This document shows, one piece after another, positions 27,001 through 35,280 of a stretch of 64,000 nucleotides of DNA (its first letter is position 1; each line of letters begins with the position of its first letter). Below the pieces are notes generated by a model that was not told where the DNA came from, made no database searches, and saw nothing but the letters and a program-made list of their open reading frames with translations. The stretch comes from Arthrobacter gallicola (lineage in GTDB: Bacteria > Actinomycetota > Actinomycetes > Actinomycetales > Micrococcaceae): contig NZ_JACSQD010000005.1 of NCBI RefSeq assembly GCF_014836775.1, positions 231,561 to 295,560 on the forward strand, in the 5' to 3' direction. A program made the translations under genes and the position numbers.

Positions 27001-27182
27001 CCGTACCGGCGGCAGCCAACACGCCATACCAGGTGCAGCTGGACGCCGCGGCTGTCTCGGCCATGCTTTCCGGCTCCATCGACCTGGGAATCACCAGCGT
27101 CGGCACCGATAACGCCTGGTTCTACACCAAGGAAGCCTCCTCCACGAGACGCCCGGTGCTGACCCTGGTCTTCGACCAATAA
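24099..27182 (+). CDS. Secreted beta-propeller/FN3/LamG/FN3/DNRLRE surface protein (long form)
   Basis: 1027 residues from GTG 24099. It has a signal peptide (about 1-28, ending ASA), the same propeller region (about 29-410), FN3 (about 415-512) and LamG (about 517-742, TYWRLDDA, AVFDGVDDQI, WHHALVSQ). Beyond the paralogue it adds a second FN3 (about 757-855, YYYRVLAVDEAG) and a C-terminal DNRLRE/CBM96-type domain (about 864-1027, PTADTYVNQG, SYLRF, WAEASTTYNN, WFYTKEAS). These modules usually bind carbohydrate or act in adhesion, so a role in the EPS matrix is a reasonable inference. No catalytic residues or wall anchor seen. Confidence 0.84.
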   Translation: MRKKLAAMVSIAALSATAVIGITAPASALSPGIGFNAVALPTWQTNGIAWTVAEAGGVMYVGGTFTQIRPPGTTAGTSQARAAVNFAAFDAYTGNPTSCALSFTGGTGTTVRAMDVSPDGKKLYVGGNFTTVNGVPANRLAAINLPSCSVDTGFRPGTISSTVRAVAATADTVYFGGDFVSVNGTARRSFAAVSTTGALRPWAPQVDAVGRTIDVPEGRGVVLIGGDFATVNGADSMALAVVDNSSGASVRSYPTRSYVPRTAVIKDITSDGDDFYIAGEGTGPTSFDGRARLSLDNNYEQVWKDTCQGATQAVLPYNGVLYSGHHVHDCSTMGGFADGNRRHLSAQDVDNPYPFLGWSPDTNGGTGEGIGPRAMAMTKAATNNVMWVAGEFTSTNGSPQQGITRFGPGPASAPPGTPAAVSVSSLATGENTIRWRQSIDNDDSGLTYSVFRNGSSTPLGTVSGSSTWFDAPQLSFTDTTARPGTAYSYRVRASDGTNTSALSAQVSVTTATQTHPYPAAVLRDGATTYWRLDDAAANAPADSSPGNNRGLPYSAPVTAGTPGAVPGSTAAVFDGVDDQISGQQRYPAPASYSAEAWFKTSTTRGGEIFGFASGQPNRRADRNSSGTVDRNLYMTNAGTLAFTVRNSANSLVAGATTAAYNDDEWHHALVSQTETGWILYVDGEVAASSETPAAQTYKGSWRIGGDTLNFRWPSNPSSGYFAGSIDEFAAYPTALSAAQAAQHFAAGTGGAGPEPEPDSTAPSAVTGATAAVEGTTATLTWAAATDNVGVTGYQVHRSTTDGFEPAEPTLLTTTGGSVLSYTDDELSPGTYYYRVLAVDEAGNTGPASAQAAATVAGAPPAEPVTLTLTPTADTYVNQGAPGTVHGSATSMASRGSLAYTSYLRFAAGTEVPPGMRLVSATLRLYTTSDSFAGSLNTHTIHPVEGTWAEASTTYNNRPSLAAALLGSTVPAAANTPYQVQLDAAAVSAMLSGSIDLGITSVGTDNAWFYTKEASSTRRPVLTLVFDQ

Positions 27183-27276
27183 CCGCCGCCGGTACATCCG
27201 CCCGACCCGCTATCCCGGCTTCACAGGAGGGACCATCCCGCCGACCGGTTCCACCAACAAACAGAAAGCACACGCT

Positions 27277-28029
27277 ATGAAACCTGGTCTCAACCCTCCA
27301 CCGCACTCCAAGTGGGTGTCCGGCCTGCTCCTGCTGCCCCTGCTGGGCCTCGGCCTGACGGCCGGATGCAGCGCCACTGAGCCGGCCAACGACGCCGCAC
27401 CGGCGCCGTCGTCTTCGGCTTCCGCCTCTTCCAGCTCCTCCAGCTCCTCCAGCTCAGCGAAAGCCACGCCCTCTGCGCCGGCATCTTCGTCCCCCGCCGG
27501 GGCGGAAGAAGCGACCGAGGAGGAAGCCGAGGCCGTGGTCCAGTCCCCGCAACCGGCACCGGAACCCGTGTTTGATGAAGCACAGAAGCAGTTCCTCCAG
27601 GACAAGGTCCCGGAGGGCAACGATCCCAACGCCATTCTTCAGGTGGGCGAGGAGCGCTGCGACCAGCTCACCAGCGCCAACGCCGTTGACACTGACGCCG
27701 TGCTCAGCGAGCTGATCATGAATCCCACCCAAGACACTTCCGACGCGATCGTCTCCCTCTGCCCGGGCCTGCGTCCCGTACTGGAAGCTGCCACACTCGG
27801 GTTCCCGGACGGCGTATTTACCGTCGGGGAAGCGGCGCCGTGGGCGGAGGAACCGTCGATTGCGCCCGGCACCTACCGTGCCTACGGCATGTCGGAGGAA
27901 TGCAGCATCTCCGTCTATTCCGGGAGCGGGGACCTCATCGGATCCTTCGACGGAACCCAGCCTCTGTCGGTCGGCGCTGATGCCGCCCGCGTGGAATCAA
28001 CGCAGTGCTATTCATGGTCCCGCGCATGA
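27277..28029 (+). CDS. Secreted lipoprotein with Ser-rich linker, DUF732-like C-terminal region
   Basis: 250 residues. Lipobox LTAGC (Cys31) after a hydrophobic signal segment predicts lipid anchoring outside the membrane. A Ser/Ala/Pro linker with a run of Ser (about 45-60) and an acidic stretch precede a small folded region. That region (FLQDKVPEG, GEERCDQL, AIVSLCPGL) resembles the two-Cys helical DUF732 family of actinobacteria; this match is by eye and weak. A C-terminal part with two more Cys (EECSISVYSG, TQCYSWSR) could form a second disulfide. It lies 60 bases before the second BY-kinase. Confidence 0.65.
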   Translation: MKPGLNPPPHSKWVSGLLLLPLLGLGLTAGCSATEPANDAAPAPSSSASASSSSSSSSSSAKATPSAPASSSPAGAEEATEEEAEAVVQSPQPAPEPVFDEAQKQFLQDKVPEGNDPNAILQVGEERCDQLTSANAVDTDAVLSELIMNPTQDTSDAIVSLCPGLRPVLEAATLGFPDGVFTVGEAAPWAEEPSIAPGTYRAYGMSEECSISVYSGSGDLIGSFDGTQPLSVGADAARVESTQCYSWSRA

Positions 28030-28089
28030 TATTTCGATTCTAAACCTGTCTTGCTTTTCTAAATGCCTATCCTAGGGAAGGGGTAACCA

Positions 28090-29562
28090 ATGGATATGCG
28101 AGAACAAATACTAATTCTTCGCCGAAACTGGATGCTCATAGTCTCATTCGCGCTCATCGGCATCATTGCCGCCGCAGCTGCATCACTCCTGATGCCAAAA
28201 ACCTATACCGCCACCAGCAGTCTTTTTGTTTCCACCCAGAATGTGGATACTTCCGCTGAACTCCAGCAGGGCAGCGCGTTCGCGCTTGCGCGTGTCCAGT
28301 CCTACGTGGGACTGGCCCGCAAACCGCAGGTCCTGGATCCCGTGATTGAAGACCTGGGCCTGAACATGTCCGCCCAGGAGCTGGCGAAGAACGTCCAGGC
28401 GTCCACCTCCCGTAACACCGTCCTCATCGACATCACCGCCACAGACTCCTCGCCCGAGATGGCGGCGGACATCGCCAACGGGGTAGTCGCCAGTCTGATC
28501 GCCTCGGTCGCGGATCTTGAACGGCCCACCAACGGGCTGCCGTCACCGGTGCGCCTGACCTCGGTAGACGCAGCACAGCCGCCCTCCAGTGCCGCCAGCC
28601 CCAATACCGCGCTCAACCTGATGCTCGGTTTTCTGTACGGGCTGGCCGCCGGGCTGATCGTGGCCGTGCTGCGGCACGTCCTGGACCGGCATGTCCGCAC
28701 CGAAGCGGACCTGCGCCGGTCCACCAACCTGCCGCTGCTTGGCGGAATCACGGAGACTCAGGTTCCCCGCAACTCTCCCAGCCCGGCAGTGCTGTCCGGT
28801 TCAGGAACGGATTCCTTCCGCCGGCTGCGGACCAACCTGGAGTTCGCTGCCCTCGGCCGGCAAATGCGCTCACTGGTCATCACGTCCTCACAGTCAGGCG
28901 AAGGCAAAAGCACGGTGGCGCTGAACCTGGCGCTGAGCATCGCCCACAGCGGGCAGAAGGTCCTGCTGGTCGACGCCGATCTGCGGCTGCCTTCGGTGGC
29001 CAATGCCACCGGGCTGGAGGGCAGTGTGGGGCTGACCACCGTCCTGATCGGACGCATCACGCTGACGGAAGCCACCCAGCCCTGGGGATCCGCCGGGCTC
29101 TCGGTCCTGACGTCCGGGCCGCTGCCGCCAAATCCCACCGAACTGCTGGGGTCCCAGGCCATGGAGGAACTGGTCCAGAAACTGGAAACCGACTACGACG
29201 TCATTATTTTCGATGCTCCGCCGGTCCTCCCCGTTGCTGACGCTGCCATCCTGACCCGCCATACGGATGGTGTGCTGCTGGTGGTTGGTGCCACCCGGGT
29301 CAGCCAGCACAACCTGTCCAATTCTGTGGAGCAGCTGACCCTCGCGAAGGCCAACGTGGTGGGCGTGGTGCTCAACCGGATCCCGCGCAGCGGCCCGGAT
29401 GCCAACACCGCGTACCGCTCCGAATACGGTGCCGCTTCGCTGCAGCCCATGGACAACGACGGCGCCCCGGCCTCCCCGGTGGCCGAAGCCGAAGCCGCGA
29501 TCCTCCGGGAGAGCCGGCGCGGACCCTCACCGGAGCACGCAGCCCGGCGAGGAACCTCTTAA
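28090..29562 (+). CDS. Wzz/BY-kinase fusion of the second EPS locus
   Basis: 490 residues, paralogous to 10945-12408. Helices at about 16-36 and 178-198 bracket the external Wzz region. The kinase part has SGEGKSTVALN (about 268), LLVDADLRLP and Walker B VIIFDAPPVLP. The Tyr cluster is reduced to a few Tyr (TAYRSEYG), so autophosphorylation may be weaker or different. The ATG follows GGAAGGGG. It is plus strand and separate from the minus-strand assembly genes, which follow after a shared hairpin. Confidence 0.88.
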   Translation: MDMREQILILRRNWMLIVSFALIGIIAAAAASLLMPKTYTATSSLFVSTQNVDTSAELQQGSAFALARVQSYVGLARKPQVLDPVIEDLGLNMSAQELAKNVQASTSRNTVLIDITATDSSPEMAADIANGVVASLIASVADLERPTNGLPSPVRLTSVDAAQPPSSAASPNTALNLMLGFLYGLAAGLIVAVLRHVLDRHVRTEADLRRSTNLPLLGGITETQVPRNSPSPAVLSGSGTDSFRRLRTNLEFAALGRQMRSLVITSSQSGEGKSTVALNLALSIAHSGQKVLLVDADLRLPSVANATGLEGSVGLTTVLIGRITLTEATQPWGSAGLSVLTSGPLPPNPTELLGSQAMEELVQKLETDYDVIIFDAPPVLPVADAAILTRHTDGVLLVVGATRVSQHNLSNSVEQLTLAKANVVGVVLNRIPRSGPDANTAYRSEYGAASLQPMDNDGAPASPVAEAEAAILRESRRGPSPEHAARRGTS

Positions 29563-29605
29563 ACCGGCCAGGACAGGTCAGCCACCCCACTGACCACGCC
29601 GGCAG

Positions 29606-29643
29606 GAACGCCCACCCCCGGAGCAGTTTTCCGGGGGCGTTCC
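29606..29643. terminator. Convergent hairpin between BY-kinase 2 and flippase 2
   Basis: CCCCCGGA and TCCGGGGG pair perfectly, and flanking GAACG/CGTTC extends the stem past a small bulge. It is positioned between convergent genes. The loop contains TTTT but no T-run follows. Confidence 0.6.
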
Positions 29644-29675
29644 TGGGTGGCACGTCCACCGGCATCGGCTCCCGG

Positions 29676-30908
29676 TCAGTCGGCGTGTTCCAGGGCTTTG
29701 TGCCGGGTGCTGCGGCTGCGCCGGTTCAGCATCACGGCCACGGCGCCGCACAGTGCCGCCACGGCTACCGCAGCGGTAAAGCCCCAGGCCGAAGCCTCCA
29801 CGGAGCCCGTAACTGCAAGAGCCAGGGGCAGGATCAGGGTGAGTACGGCGAGCGCGCCGCGCATCAGAGTGGAGAGCTGGTTGGACTCGGATGCCCGGAA
29901 ATACGCAAGCAGGATGGTGTACGGCACCATCGCCAGGTACTGGACGGCGTACGGCCAGCGCAGGTCCTCAGCGTTCTGCCAGGTCTCCCCCAGCACAAAT
30001 TCACCGGCCGCGGCCGGGAGGAGCAGCACGGCAGCCCCCCAGCCCAGGCCCAGAGCCAGGACAACCGCCGAGGCCTCGAGCAGCCGTGCCCGGAAGGCCG
30101 GCGTGCCGCGGCTGCGGACCAGCTCCGGAATGACCGCCGTCTTGAGAGCACCGAAAACCGTGTTCAGCGGCGAAAAGAGCAGCTGCGCGGCCCGGAGCGC
30201 CCCAACCCCCGCTGCCCCCAGCGGAAAGACCAGGAGATACAGCACGGCGAAAGACGACGCGTTCAGCGCGGCGAACTCCCCGGCGTACCGGAAGGCGAAC
30301 CTGCGGTTGAACCACAGCCACCTGACGCCGGCGGGTACCGCCGGAACGCAGCGGGCCAGCAGCAGCCCCATCAGCAGAGCGGTCCCAGCACCGGCTCCCC
30401 ACCACGCCAGGACCGCAGCGAGTCCGGCGCCGGCCTGGGCCGCCGTCAGCATCGCCGTGATGGAGATGACCGCCCATGCGCCGTCGATCGCCAGTGCCCG
30501 TCCGGGTACGCCCTCGCAGATGAACAGGTATCGAAGGCTGTCCTGCAGCAGCACCACGGGAGCAGCTGCCGCCATCACCAGCCACAGTGCTGCGTTCGCC
30601 GGCCCCGCTGCAGCCGCCCCCACCAGAAGAAGCAGGACCGCAGGCACCGCGGTCAGCGCGCTTGCACCCAGGCTCGCAGCGGCGATCTCACGGGTCAGCT
30701 GGCCGGTCCGTGAGTACCGGACCAGCAGCGTCTCTCCGACCAGGGCACGCTGCCCGCCGAGGAAGAGCAGAAGACCGGCGTAAGCGAGGGAGAACTGGCC
30801 AAACTGGTGGACACTGGCAACGTTCGCCGCGATGGCCACAGCCACAAAATTGGACAGGCTGGAGACGCCCTGGTCCGTGAAGGTGACTACGCGCCGCAGT
30901 CTGCCCAC
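29676..30908 (-). CDS. Polysaccharide flippase-like protein (Wzx/MOP superfamily)
   Basis: 410 residues with 12 or so hydrophobic helices; N-terminus VTFTDQGVSSLSNFVAVAIA is typical of lipopolysaccharide/teichuronic-acid-type exporters. Probably flips the lipid-linked repeat of the second EPS. It lies one base after the CDP-alcohol transferase gene and ends the operon that runs from 35200. It shares no close similarity with the island flippase beyond fold. Confidence 0.78.
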   Translation of the reverse strand: MGRLRRVVTFTDQGVSSLSNFVAVAIAANVASVHQFGQFSLAYAGLLLFLGGQRALVGETLLVRYSRTGQLTREIAAASLGASALTAVPAVLLLLVGAAAAGPANAALWLVMAAAAPVVLLQDSLRYLFICEGVPGRALAIDGAWAVISITAMLTAAQAGAGLAAVLAWWGAGAGTALLMGLLLARCVPAVPAGVRWLWFNRRFAFRYAGEFAALNASSFAVLYLLVFPLGAAGVGALRAAQLLFSPLNTVFGALKTAVIPELVRSRGTPAFRARLLEASAVVLALGLGWGAAVLLLPAAAGEFVLGETWQNAEDLRWPYAVQYLAMVPYTILLAYFRASESNQLSTLMRGALAVLTLILPLALAVTGSVEASAWGFTAAVAVAALCGAVAVMLNRRSRSTRHKALEHAD

Positions 30909-31694
30909 TCAGCTCAGCCTCAGCAGCTCTGAGCGCCACTTGGGGAGGAACGCTGCGCACATCAGCACGTGGGCTCCAGCCAGCACTGCGTAGACAACCA
31001 GGAAAACATCCGGCCAGGGCAGCAGCAGGAACGCCAGGCAGGTCATCCCGTAGTCCACCGGGAGCGTGATCACCGACCGGCGCATCTGGCGGCGGCCGTC
31101 CTGCGGCCCGGCAGGCCTGTCCGGCCCGGTGGATCCCGCGGGTCCGTCCGATCCGCGCGCAGCGTTCCGCCGAAGCTGGTCCAGGAGCGCACCGCCAAAA
31201 AAGATGGTGGAACTGGCTACCAGGAAAGCTCCCGTGCAGCCTGCCAGCAGCAGCACCGGGTAGTCGGTGTTCCGGGCGAGGAAGCAGAACGCCGCCACGT
31301 GCATCACGGCTATCCGGCCGTTGTCCAGGATGTGGTCCAGCCATTCCCCATAGGCTGAGCTGCGCCCCTGCAGCCGGGCCAGCTGACCGTCCGCGGAATC
31401 CAGCACGTAGCCCAGTGCCAGCAGCACCCCGGCCAGGGCGGAGACCGGAGCTGCGGTGGCACCGAAGGCCAGCCACAGCAGGGAACCGTAGGTCAGGACG
31501 GCGCCGGCGAAGGTCACGTGGTTGGGCCGTATCCGCGTGTTCCGCAGCGCGGCGGCCACCACCCGCCCGGCTGGACGGTTGACCCAGAGCAGGTACAGCG
31601 GCACTCCCTTGCGGCTCTTCTGCGCCTGCTTCAGCTGGTTGAACGACTCGCGGAAGCCCGGCTTGGCGGCGGGGTGCGGAAGGGTCCGGCTCAT
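30909..31694 (-). CDS. CDP-alcohol phosphatidyltransferase family membrane enzyme
   Basis: 261 residues from ATG 31694, which overlaps the polymerase stop as ATGA; the frame upstream is not coding. It has the complete family motif D-xx-DG-xx-AR-x8-G-xxx-D-xxx-D, read as LDSADGQLARLQ followed by YGEWLDHILD, and about six helices. Enzymes with this motif move a phospho-alcohol from a CDP-linked donor to an acceptor alcohol. In an EPS operon the product may be a phospholipid-like anchor or a phosphoalcohol decoration rather than a housekeeping phospholipid (inference). A Gly/Pro-rich loop at about 190-215 is unusual. Confidence 0.85.
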   Translation of the reverse strand: MSRTLPHPAAKPGFRESFNQLKQAQKSRKGVPLYLLWVNRPAGRVVAAALRNTRIRPNHVTFAGAVLTYGSLLWLAFGATAAPVSALAGVLLALGYVLDSADGQLARLQGRSSAYGEWLDHILDNGRIAVMHVAAFCFLARNTDYPVLLLAGCTGAFLVASSTIFFGGALLDQLRRNAARGSDGPAGSTGPDRPAGPQDGRRQMRRSVITLPVDYGMTCLAFLLLPWPDVFLVVYAVLAGAHVLMCAAFLPKWRSELLRLS

Positions 31695-33142
31695 GGTTGT
31701 GCTCCTTCTTTGCGGCTGGCCACAGCCGTGAGAATCCAGATGGACAGTGCCAGGACCATCAGCCGCCCCATGGACTGCAGCAGCGATCCACGCAGCAGGA
31801 TGAACAGGTACCCGGCGAAGATGGAGATGCCCAGGTAGCCCACGGAACCGCGGCTGAGGATGTCCGTCCGGAAGCCCGCGTCCAGCCGCCGGGCCAGGAA
31901 TCCCAGCCCGGTAAACGCCGCAATCAGCCCGATGAGGCCAAAGTTGATCCAGGATTCCGCCCACAGCGGCGCTGAGAGGTTGAGGTTGGCACTGTTCATC
32001 CACATCCCAACCTCCACCCCGGTGTCGAAGGGCTTGTCTTCCCAGACCACACGCGGCACCCAGAAGAACAGCGCCCCCAGCGCCTGGTGCCCCCAGGACA
32101 GCCCCTGTTCCTGGGTGTAACCGAGGGTGTTGGCCAGCATGGTGAACTGGTCATAGTCCTTGGTGGCGATGGTGGTCCACACGGAGTCGAAATGCACGGC
32201 TGTGCCGGTTCCGGCGGCCCGCCGCGTCACGTCGGAGAGCGGGAAGACCAGGATGGACGCCAGCACCCCGCCCGCGAGCATCACGTTGAAGATGCCCTTG
32301 CGGCCCCGGAACAGCGGCAGCAGCAGGCCGAACAGCACTGCCAGGGTCCAGTACCGCGAATTGGAGATCGGATTGTTGACGACGACGTTGGCCACCGCCA
32401 GCGCCCCGATCAGTGCCGTATCCACCAGCGCAAGCGGCCGCTGCCGGTTCCGCCATACGTGGATGTAGAAGATGAGTGCAGTCAGGCAGGCCACGGAAGC
32501 GGTGGCGGAAATGATGGCCCGCATCGCCTGGCCGCTGTCCGGGTTAATCGCATCCAGGGCGTCGCTGGTTTCCTCCCGGCTGAGGAAAAAGACGGCCACC
32601 CCGCCCAGTTGAACGATGTATACCAGGGCTGCCGCAACGGCCCCCGCAGAAAAGAAGCGCAGTGTGCGCAGGCTTCGCAGTATCCGGAACCGGGGCCGAG
32701 CTGCCTGCCCGCCGCGGATTCGCACATGATAGGCGGCGTCAAAGCAAAGGCATCCCAGCAGGATGAGGAAACTGGCGAGTGTCAGCAGGTCTTCATCCAC
32801 CTGGATGGCCAAGGCAGTGGAGCTTCCCGTGGTCAGCTGGGCCAACGGTGCCAGCCCCATTCCGGTGTACACGAAGATCCAGAACACGCCCGCCACCGGG
32901 CGGATATCAGCGTTCCACATCAGTGCTGCGATCTTGACCGCCGCGTACAGGGCCACCGCATACCGGATCAGGAAATCCGTGTCGGTGTACGCCACGGCTG
33001 CTGCCCCGCGTGCCAGGAGCGGCAGCACAACGGCGAAGACCAAAAAGGCCGCCAGCGCTCCCGCCGAACGCAGGCCTCGTCTCGGCTCCGGCTCCAGCAC
33101 CACCGGGCGAAGGGGGGTGTGTGTTCCCAGCGTGTTTTTCAT
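31691..33142 (-). CDS. Multi-spanning EPS polymerase candidate (Wzy-like), locus 2
   Basis: 483 residues with about 12 hydrophobic helices and a sizeable polar loop near two thirds of the length (HFDSVWTTIATKDYDQFTML to WVPRVVWEDKPFDTGVE). The loop motif P-R-x-V-W-x-x-K-P is seen in many O-antigen-polymerase-like proteins. Start ATG 33142 overlaps the upstream glycosyltransferase stop (ATGA). Context and topology support a Wzy role; no residue proves it. Confidence 0.74.
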   Translation of the reverse strand: MKNTLGTHTPLRPVVLEPEPRRGLRSAGALAAFLVFAVVLPLLARGAAAVAYTDTDFLIRYAVALYAAVKIAALMWNADIRPVAGVFWIFVYTGMGLAPLAQLTTGSSTALAIQVDEDLLTLASFLILLGCLCFDAAYHVRIRGGQAARPRFRILRSLRTLRFFSAGAVAAALVYIVQLGGVAVFFLSREETSDALDAINPDSGQAMRAIISATASVACLTALIFYIHVWRNRQRPLALVDTALIGALAVANVVVNNPISNSRYWTLAVLFGLLLPLFRGRKGIFNVMLAGGVLASILVFPLSDVTRRAAGTGTAVHFDSVWTTIATKDYDQFTMLANTLGYTQEQGLSWGHQALGALFFWVPRVVWEDKPFDTGVEVGMWMNSANLNLSAPLWAESWINFGLIGLIAAFTGLGFLARRLDAGFRTDILSRGSVGYLGISIFAGYLFILLRGSLLQSMGRLMVLALSIWILTAVASRKEGAQP

Positions 33143-34335
33143 CGGATTCCTGCTTTCCTCCGCCTGGGCCGCTGGCCGTGCCTGGAACTGCCGGCGAGCG
33201 CGTAACGGGAGAGGAGGTCCTGGGCCAGCTTCTCCGCCGACCACACGGTGCGGTGCAGGTCCACGGCCCGGGCACTGAGGTCACTCCGGGCCTGGAAGTC
33301 CGCCCCCAGTTTGCGCATGGCCTCCGCCAGGGCACCGGCGGAGGGTTCGCTGAGAACCGCGGCGCCGGCCAGTTCCAGTTCCGGTGCCAGGCCGCATTCC
33401 GTGCTCACAATCAGCGGAACGCCCAGGGCAGCGGCCTCGATCACGGCCATGGGATAGGGCTCGTTCAGCGACGGCAGCACAAAGGCCGTGCACCGTGCCA
33501 TCGCTGCCTGCACCTCATCCGGAGTGAGCTCACCGGTCAGTTCAAAGCGCTCCGCGTGCCCAGAACGGGCAATCAGCGCCCGCACCTTCGCTGCCTCGCC
33601 CTGGTCCGGGCCGGCGAGGACAAAGCGGGCGTCCAATCCGGCGTCGAGCGCTTCAACGGCTGCCTGCACAAACACCGCCGGTTGTTTGCGGGCAGCGAGC
33701 CGGGCGGCGAACAGGAACACCTGCTGTTCCGGATCCGACCACCGCAGAACGGGCTCGGGCACCGCGTTCACCACCCGGCGCATCCGGCTGCGCCGGACCC
33801 CCAGCTGCTGCAGGTCCCGCTCCTCCTGCGCTGTCAGCGTTAGCCACAGGGCCGGCACCCGCAGCACGTGCCGCAGAATGAACCGGTCAAACACCCGGAC
33901 CGGCGCGGCACCGGAAGGCACCAGCATCCCGTGAGACTGGGCCACCACGGGAACACCCGTGCGTCGCAGCAGCAGTGTGGCCGCCGTGGTGATGAAGTCG
34001 CGGCAGAGGTGCACATGCACGACGTCGGCGCTGCGTCCGAGCACCGCCGCGTGCCACGGCAGGGCCAGGCCCGCCAGACCGCGCAGCTTCGCTCCCGGGA
34101 AGGGCCGGCGGACCCGGCAGTACCGCACGGTATACGGGGCGCTTCCCCGCTCCACCGGGGGAGGTTCACCGAGCCAGCCGCCCAGCAGTTCGACGGCGGC
34201 GCCCGCCGCGGCCAGGGCGGCGCTCTGCATCCGGGCTACCGCCCACACTCCCCCGGCGGCTGCACCGGGGCCGGCCAGACCGCCGATCTGCAGCACCCGC
34301 AGCTGGCGCGTTTGCGCGGTCTGGTCATCAGCCAT
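33139..34335 (-). CDS. Glycosyltransferase family 4, locus 2
   Basis: 398 residues. N-terminal RVLQIGGLAGPGAAAGGVW is the acceptor-side Rossmann start. The donor half shows LFAARLAARKQPAVFVQA, FVLPSLNEPYPMAVIEAAAL and STECGLAPEL. The basic C-terminus (RHGQRPRRRKAG) probably sits at the membrane surface. It overlaps the preceding GT2 gene by eight bases and the polymerase by four, so translation is coupled. Confidence 0.87.
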   Translation of the reverse strand: MADDQTAQTRQLRVLQIGGLAGPGAAAGGVWAVARMQSAALAAAGAAVELLGGWLGEPPPVERGSAPYTVRYCRVRRPFPGAKLRGLAGLALPWHAAVLGRSADVVHVHLCRDFITTAATLLLRRTGVPVVAQSHGMLVPSGAAPVRVFDRFILRHVLRVPALWLTLTAQEERDLQQLGVRRSRMRRVVNAVPEPVLRWSDPEQQVFLFAARLAARKQPAVFVQAAVEALDAGLDARFVLAGPDQGEAAKVRALIARSGHAERFELTGELTPDEVQAAMARCTAFVLPSLNEPYPMAVIEAAALGVPLIVSTECGLAPELELAGAAVLSEPSAGALAEAMRKLGADFQARSDLSARAVDLHRTVWSAEKLAQDLLSRYALAGSSRHGQRPRRRKAGIR

Positions 34336-35200
34336 GGTTGTGTTCCGTCACCGGTTGTGTGCCGGGTGCACTGCGTTCCAGACGGGCCAGCTCCCGGCTT
34401 TTGAGGCCGATCTGCCAGTAGTACATGGACAGCGCCAGCGCGTAGTCAAACCCGGCGCGGCCGTCCAGGAATCCTCTGCGGAGAACATAGCTGTACAGGA
34501 AAAACACCATCGGTTTGAACGGCACGGCGTCGAAGCGCCGGCCCTGCGTGCTCTTGGAGGCGCGGACGCTGTCCCGGGTGTCCGGGTGATGGCGCAGGTA
34601 CGCTTCCCAGTCGGAGTAGCGGTTGTGGCGGTCGAACCAGGTCCGCACCGGATCGGCGTCGTTATGCACCAGCAAGGCGGTGGCGCGGCCCACCGGACCG
34701 CTGGGCCGGGGCTGGTAGTGCGCCTCCACCTCCCCCATCCCGGGCAGGTGCAGCAGATCGATGTTGCGGAACTCATTTTTGCCCCGGCGCAGGAACGATC
34801 TCTTGACCACACGGTGGCCGTGTTCAAGCCGCCTGCCGGCGAAGTAGTACGCGATCGGGAGGTCGAATGCGACCCGCTCCTCGGCAGGGTCATCAGCAAC
34901 CGCGGCCAGTTCCGTGATCAGGTCCGGCGTGGGGTACTCGTCCGCGTCCAGCATCAGGAGCCAGTCATGGCGGGTTTCCACGTTCTCCAGCTGCCACTGC
35001 TTCTTCTGCGGGAACGCTCCGTTCCAGGTGAAATTGATAACCCTGGCACCGTTCTCCCGGGCCAGCTCAGCTGTCCGGTCAGTGCTGTTGGAATCAACAA
35101 CAATAACCTCATCGAAATCCACCAGGGCCGCGAGGGCCTGGCTGATTCCTTTTTCCTCGTTTCGGGTCTGAATTAAAACCGAGATAGGTATTTTATTCAC
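34328..35200 (-). CDS. Glycosyltransferase family 2 (GT-A fold), WaaE-like
   Basis: 290 residues. The GT2 start is ISVLIQTRNEEKGISQAL, the first Asp is in VVDSNSTDRT, and the metal-binding DxD is LLMLDADEYPT. The rest (FPQKKQWQLE, YSDWEAYLRH) resembles the WaaE/KdtX-like branch. It is the first gene of the minus-strand assembly operon. Promoter DNA is limited to the 80 bases shared with the divergent SGNH hydrolase; no bipartite element is found there. Confidence 0.88.
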   Translation of the reverse strand: MNKIPISVLIQTRNEEKGISQALAALVDFDEVIVVDSNSTDRTAELARENGARVINFTWNGAFPQKKQWQLENVETRHDWLLMLDADEYPTPDLITELAAVADDPAEERVAFDLPIAYYFAGRRLEHGHRVVKRSFLRRGKNEFRNIDLLHLPGMGEVEAHYQPRPSGPVGRATALLVHNDADPVRTWFDRHNRYSDWEAYLRHHPDTRDSVRASKSTQGRRFDAVPFKPMVFFLYSYVLRRGFLDGRAGFDYALALSMYYWQIGLKSRELARLERSAPGTQPVTEHNHG

Positions 35201-35280
35201 GTACTTCCCCCCTTGAAGCAGGTAATTATTTTTGTCGTGGAAATCTAGTCCGGGCGTTGACCCTGGCTTAGTGTTGGGGA

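Noticed and set aside
25728..27197. Long minus-strand open frame (about 490 codons)
   Set aside because: Antisense shadow of the second beta-propeller gene; composition is typical of reverse-frame artefacts in high-GC DNA.
29647..30783. Plus-strand open frame of about 380 codons
   Set aside because: Antisense to the second flippase; Ser/Ala/Arg-rich with no hydrophobic or domain pattern.
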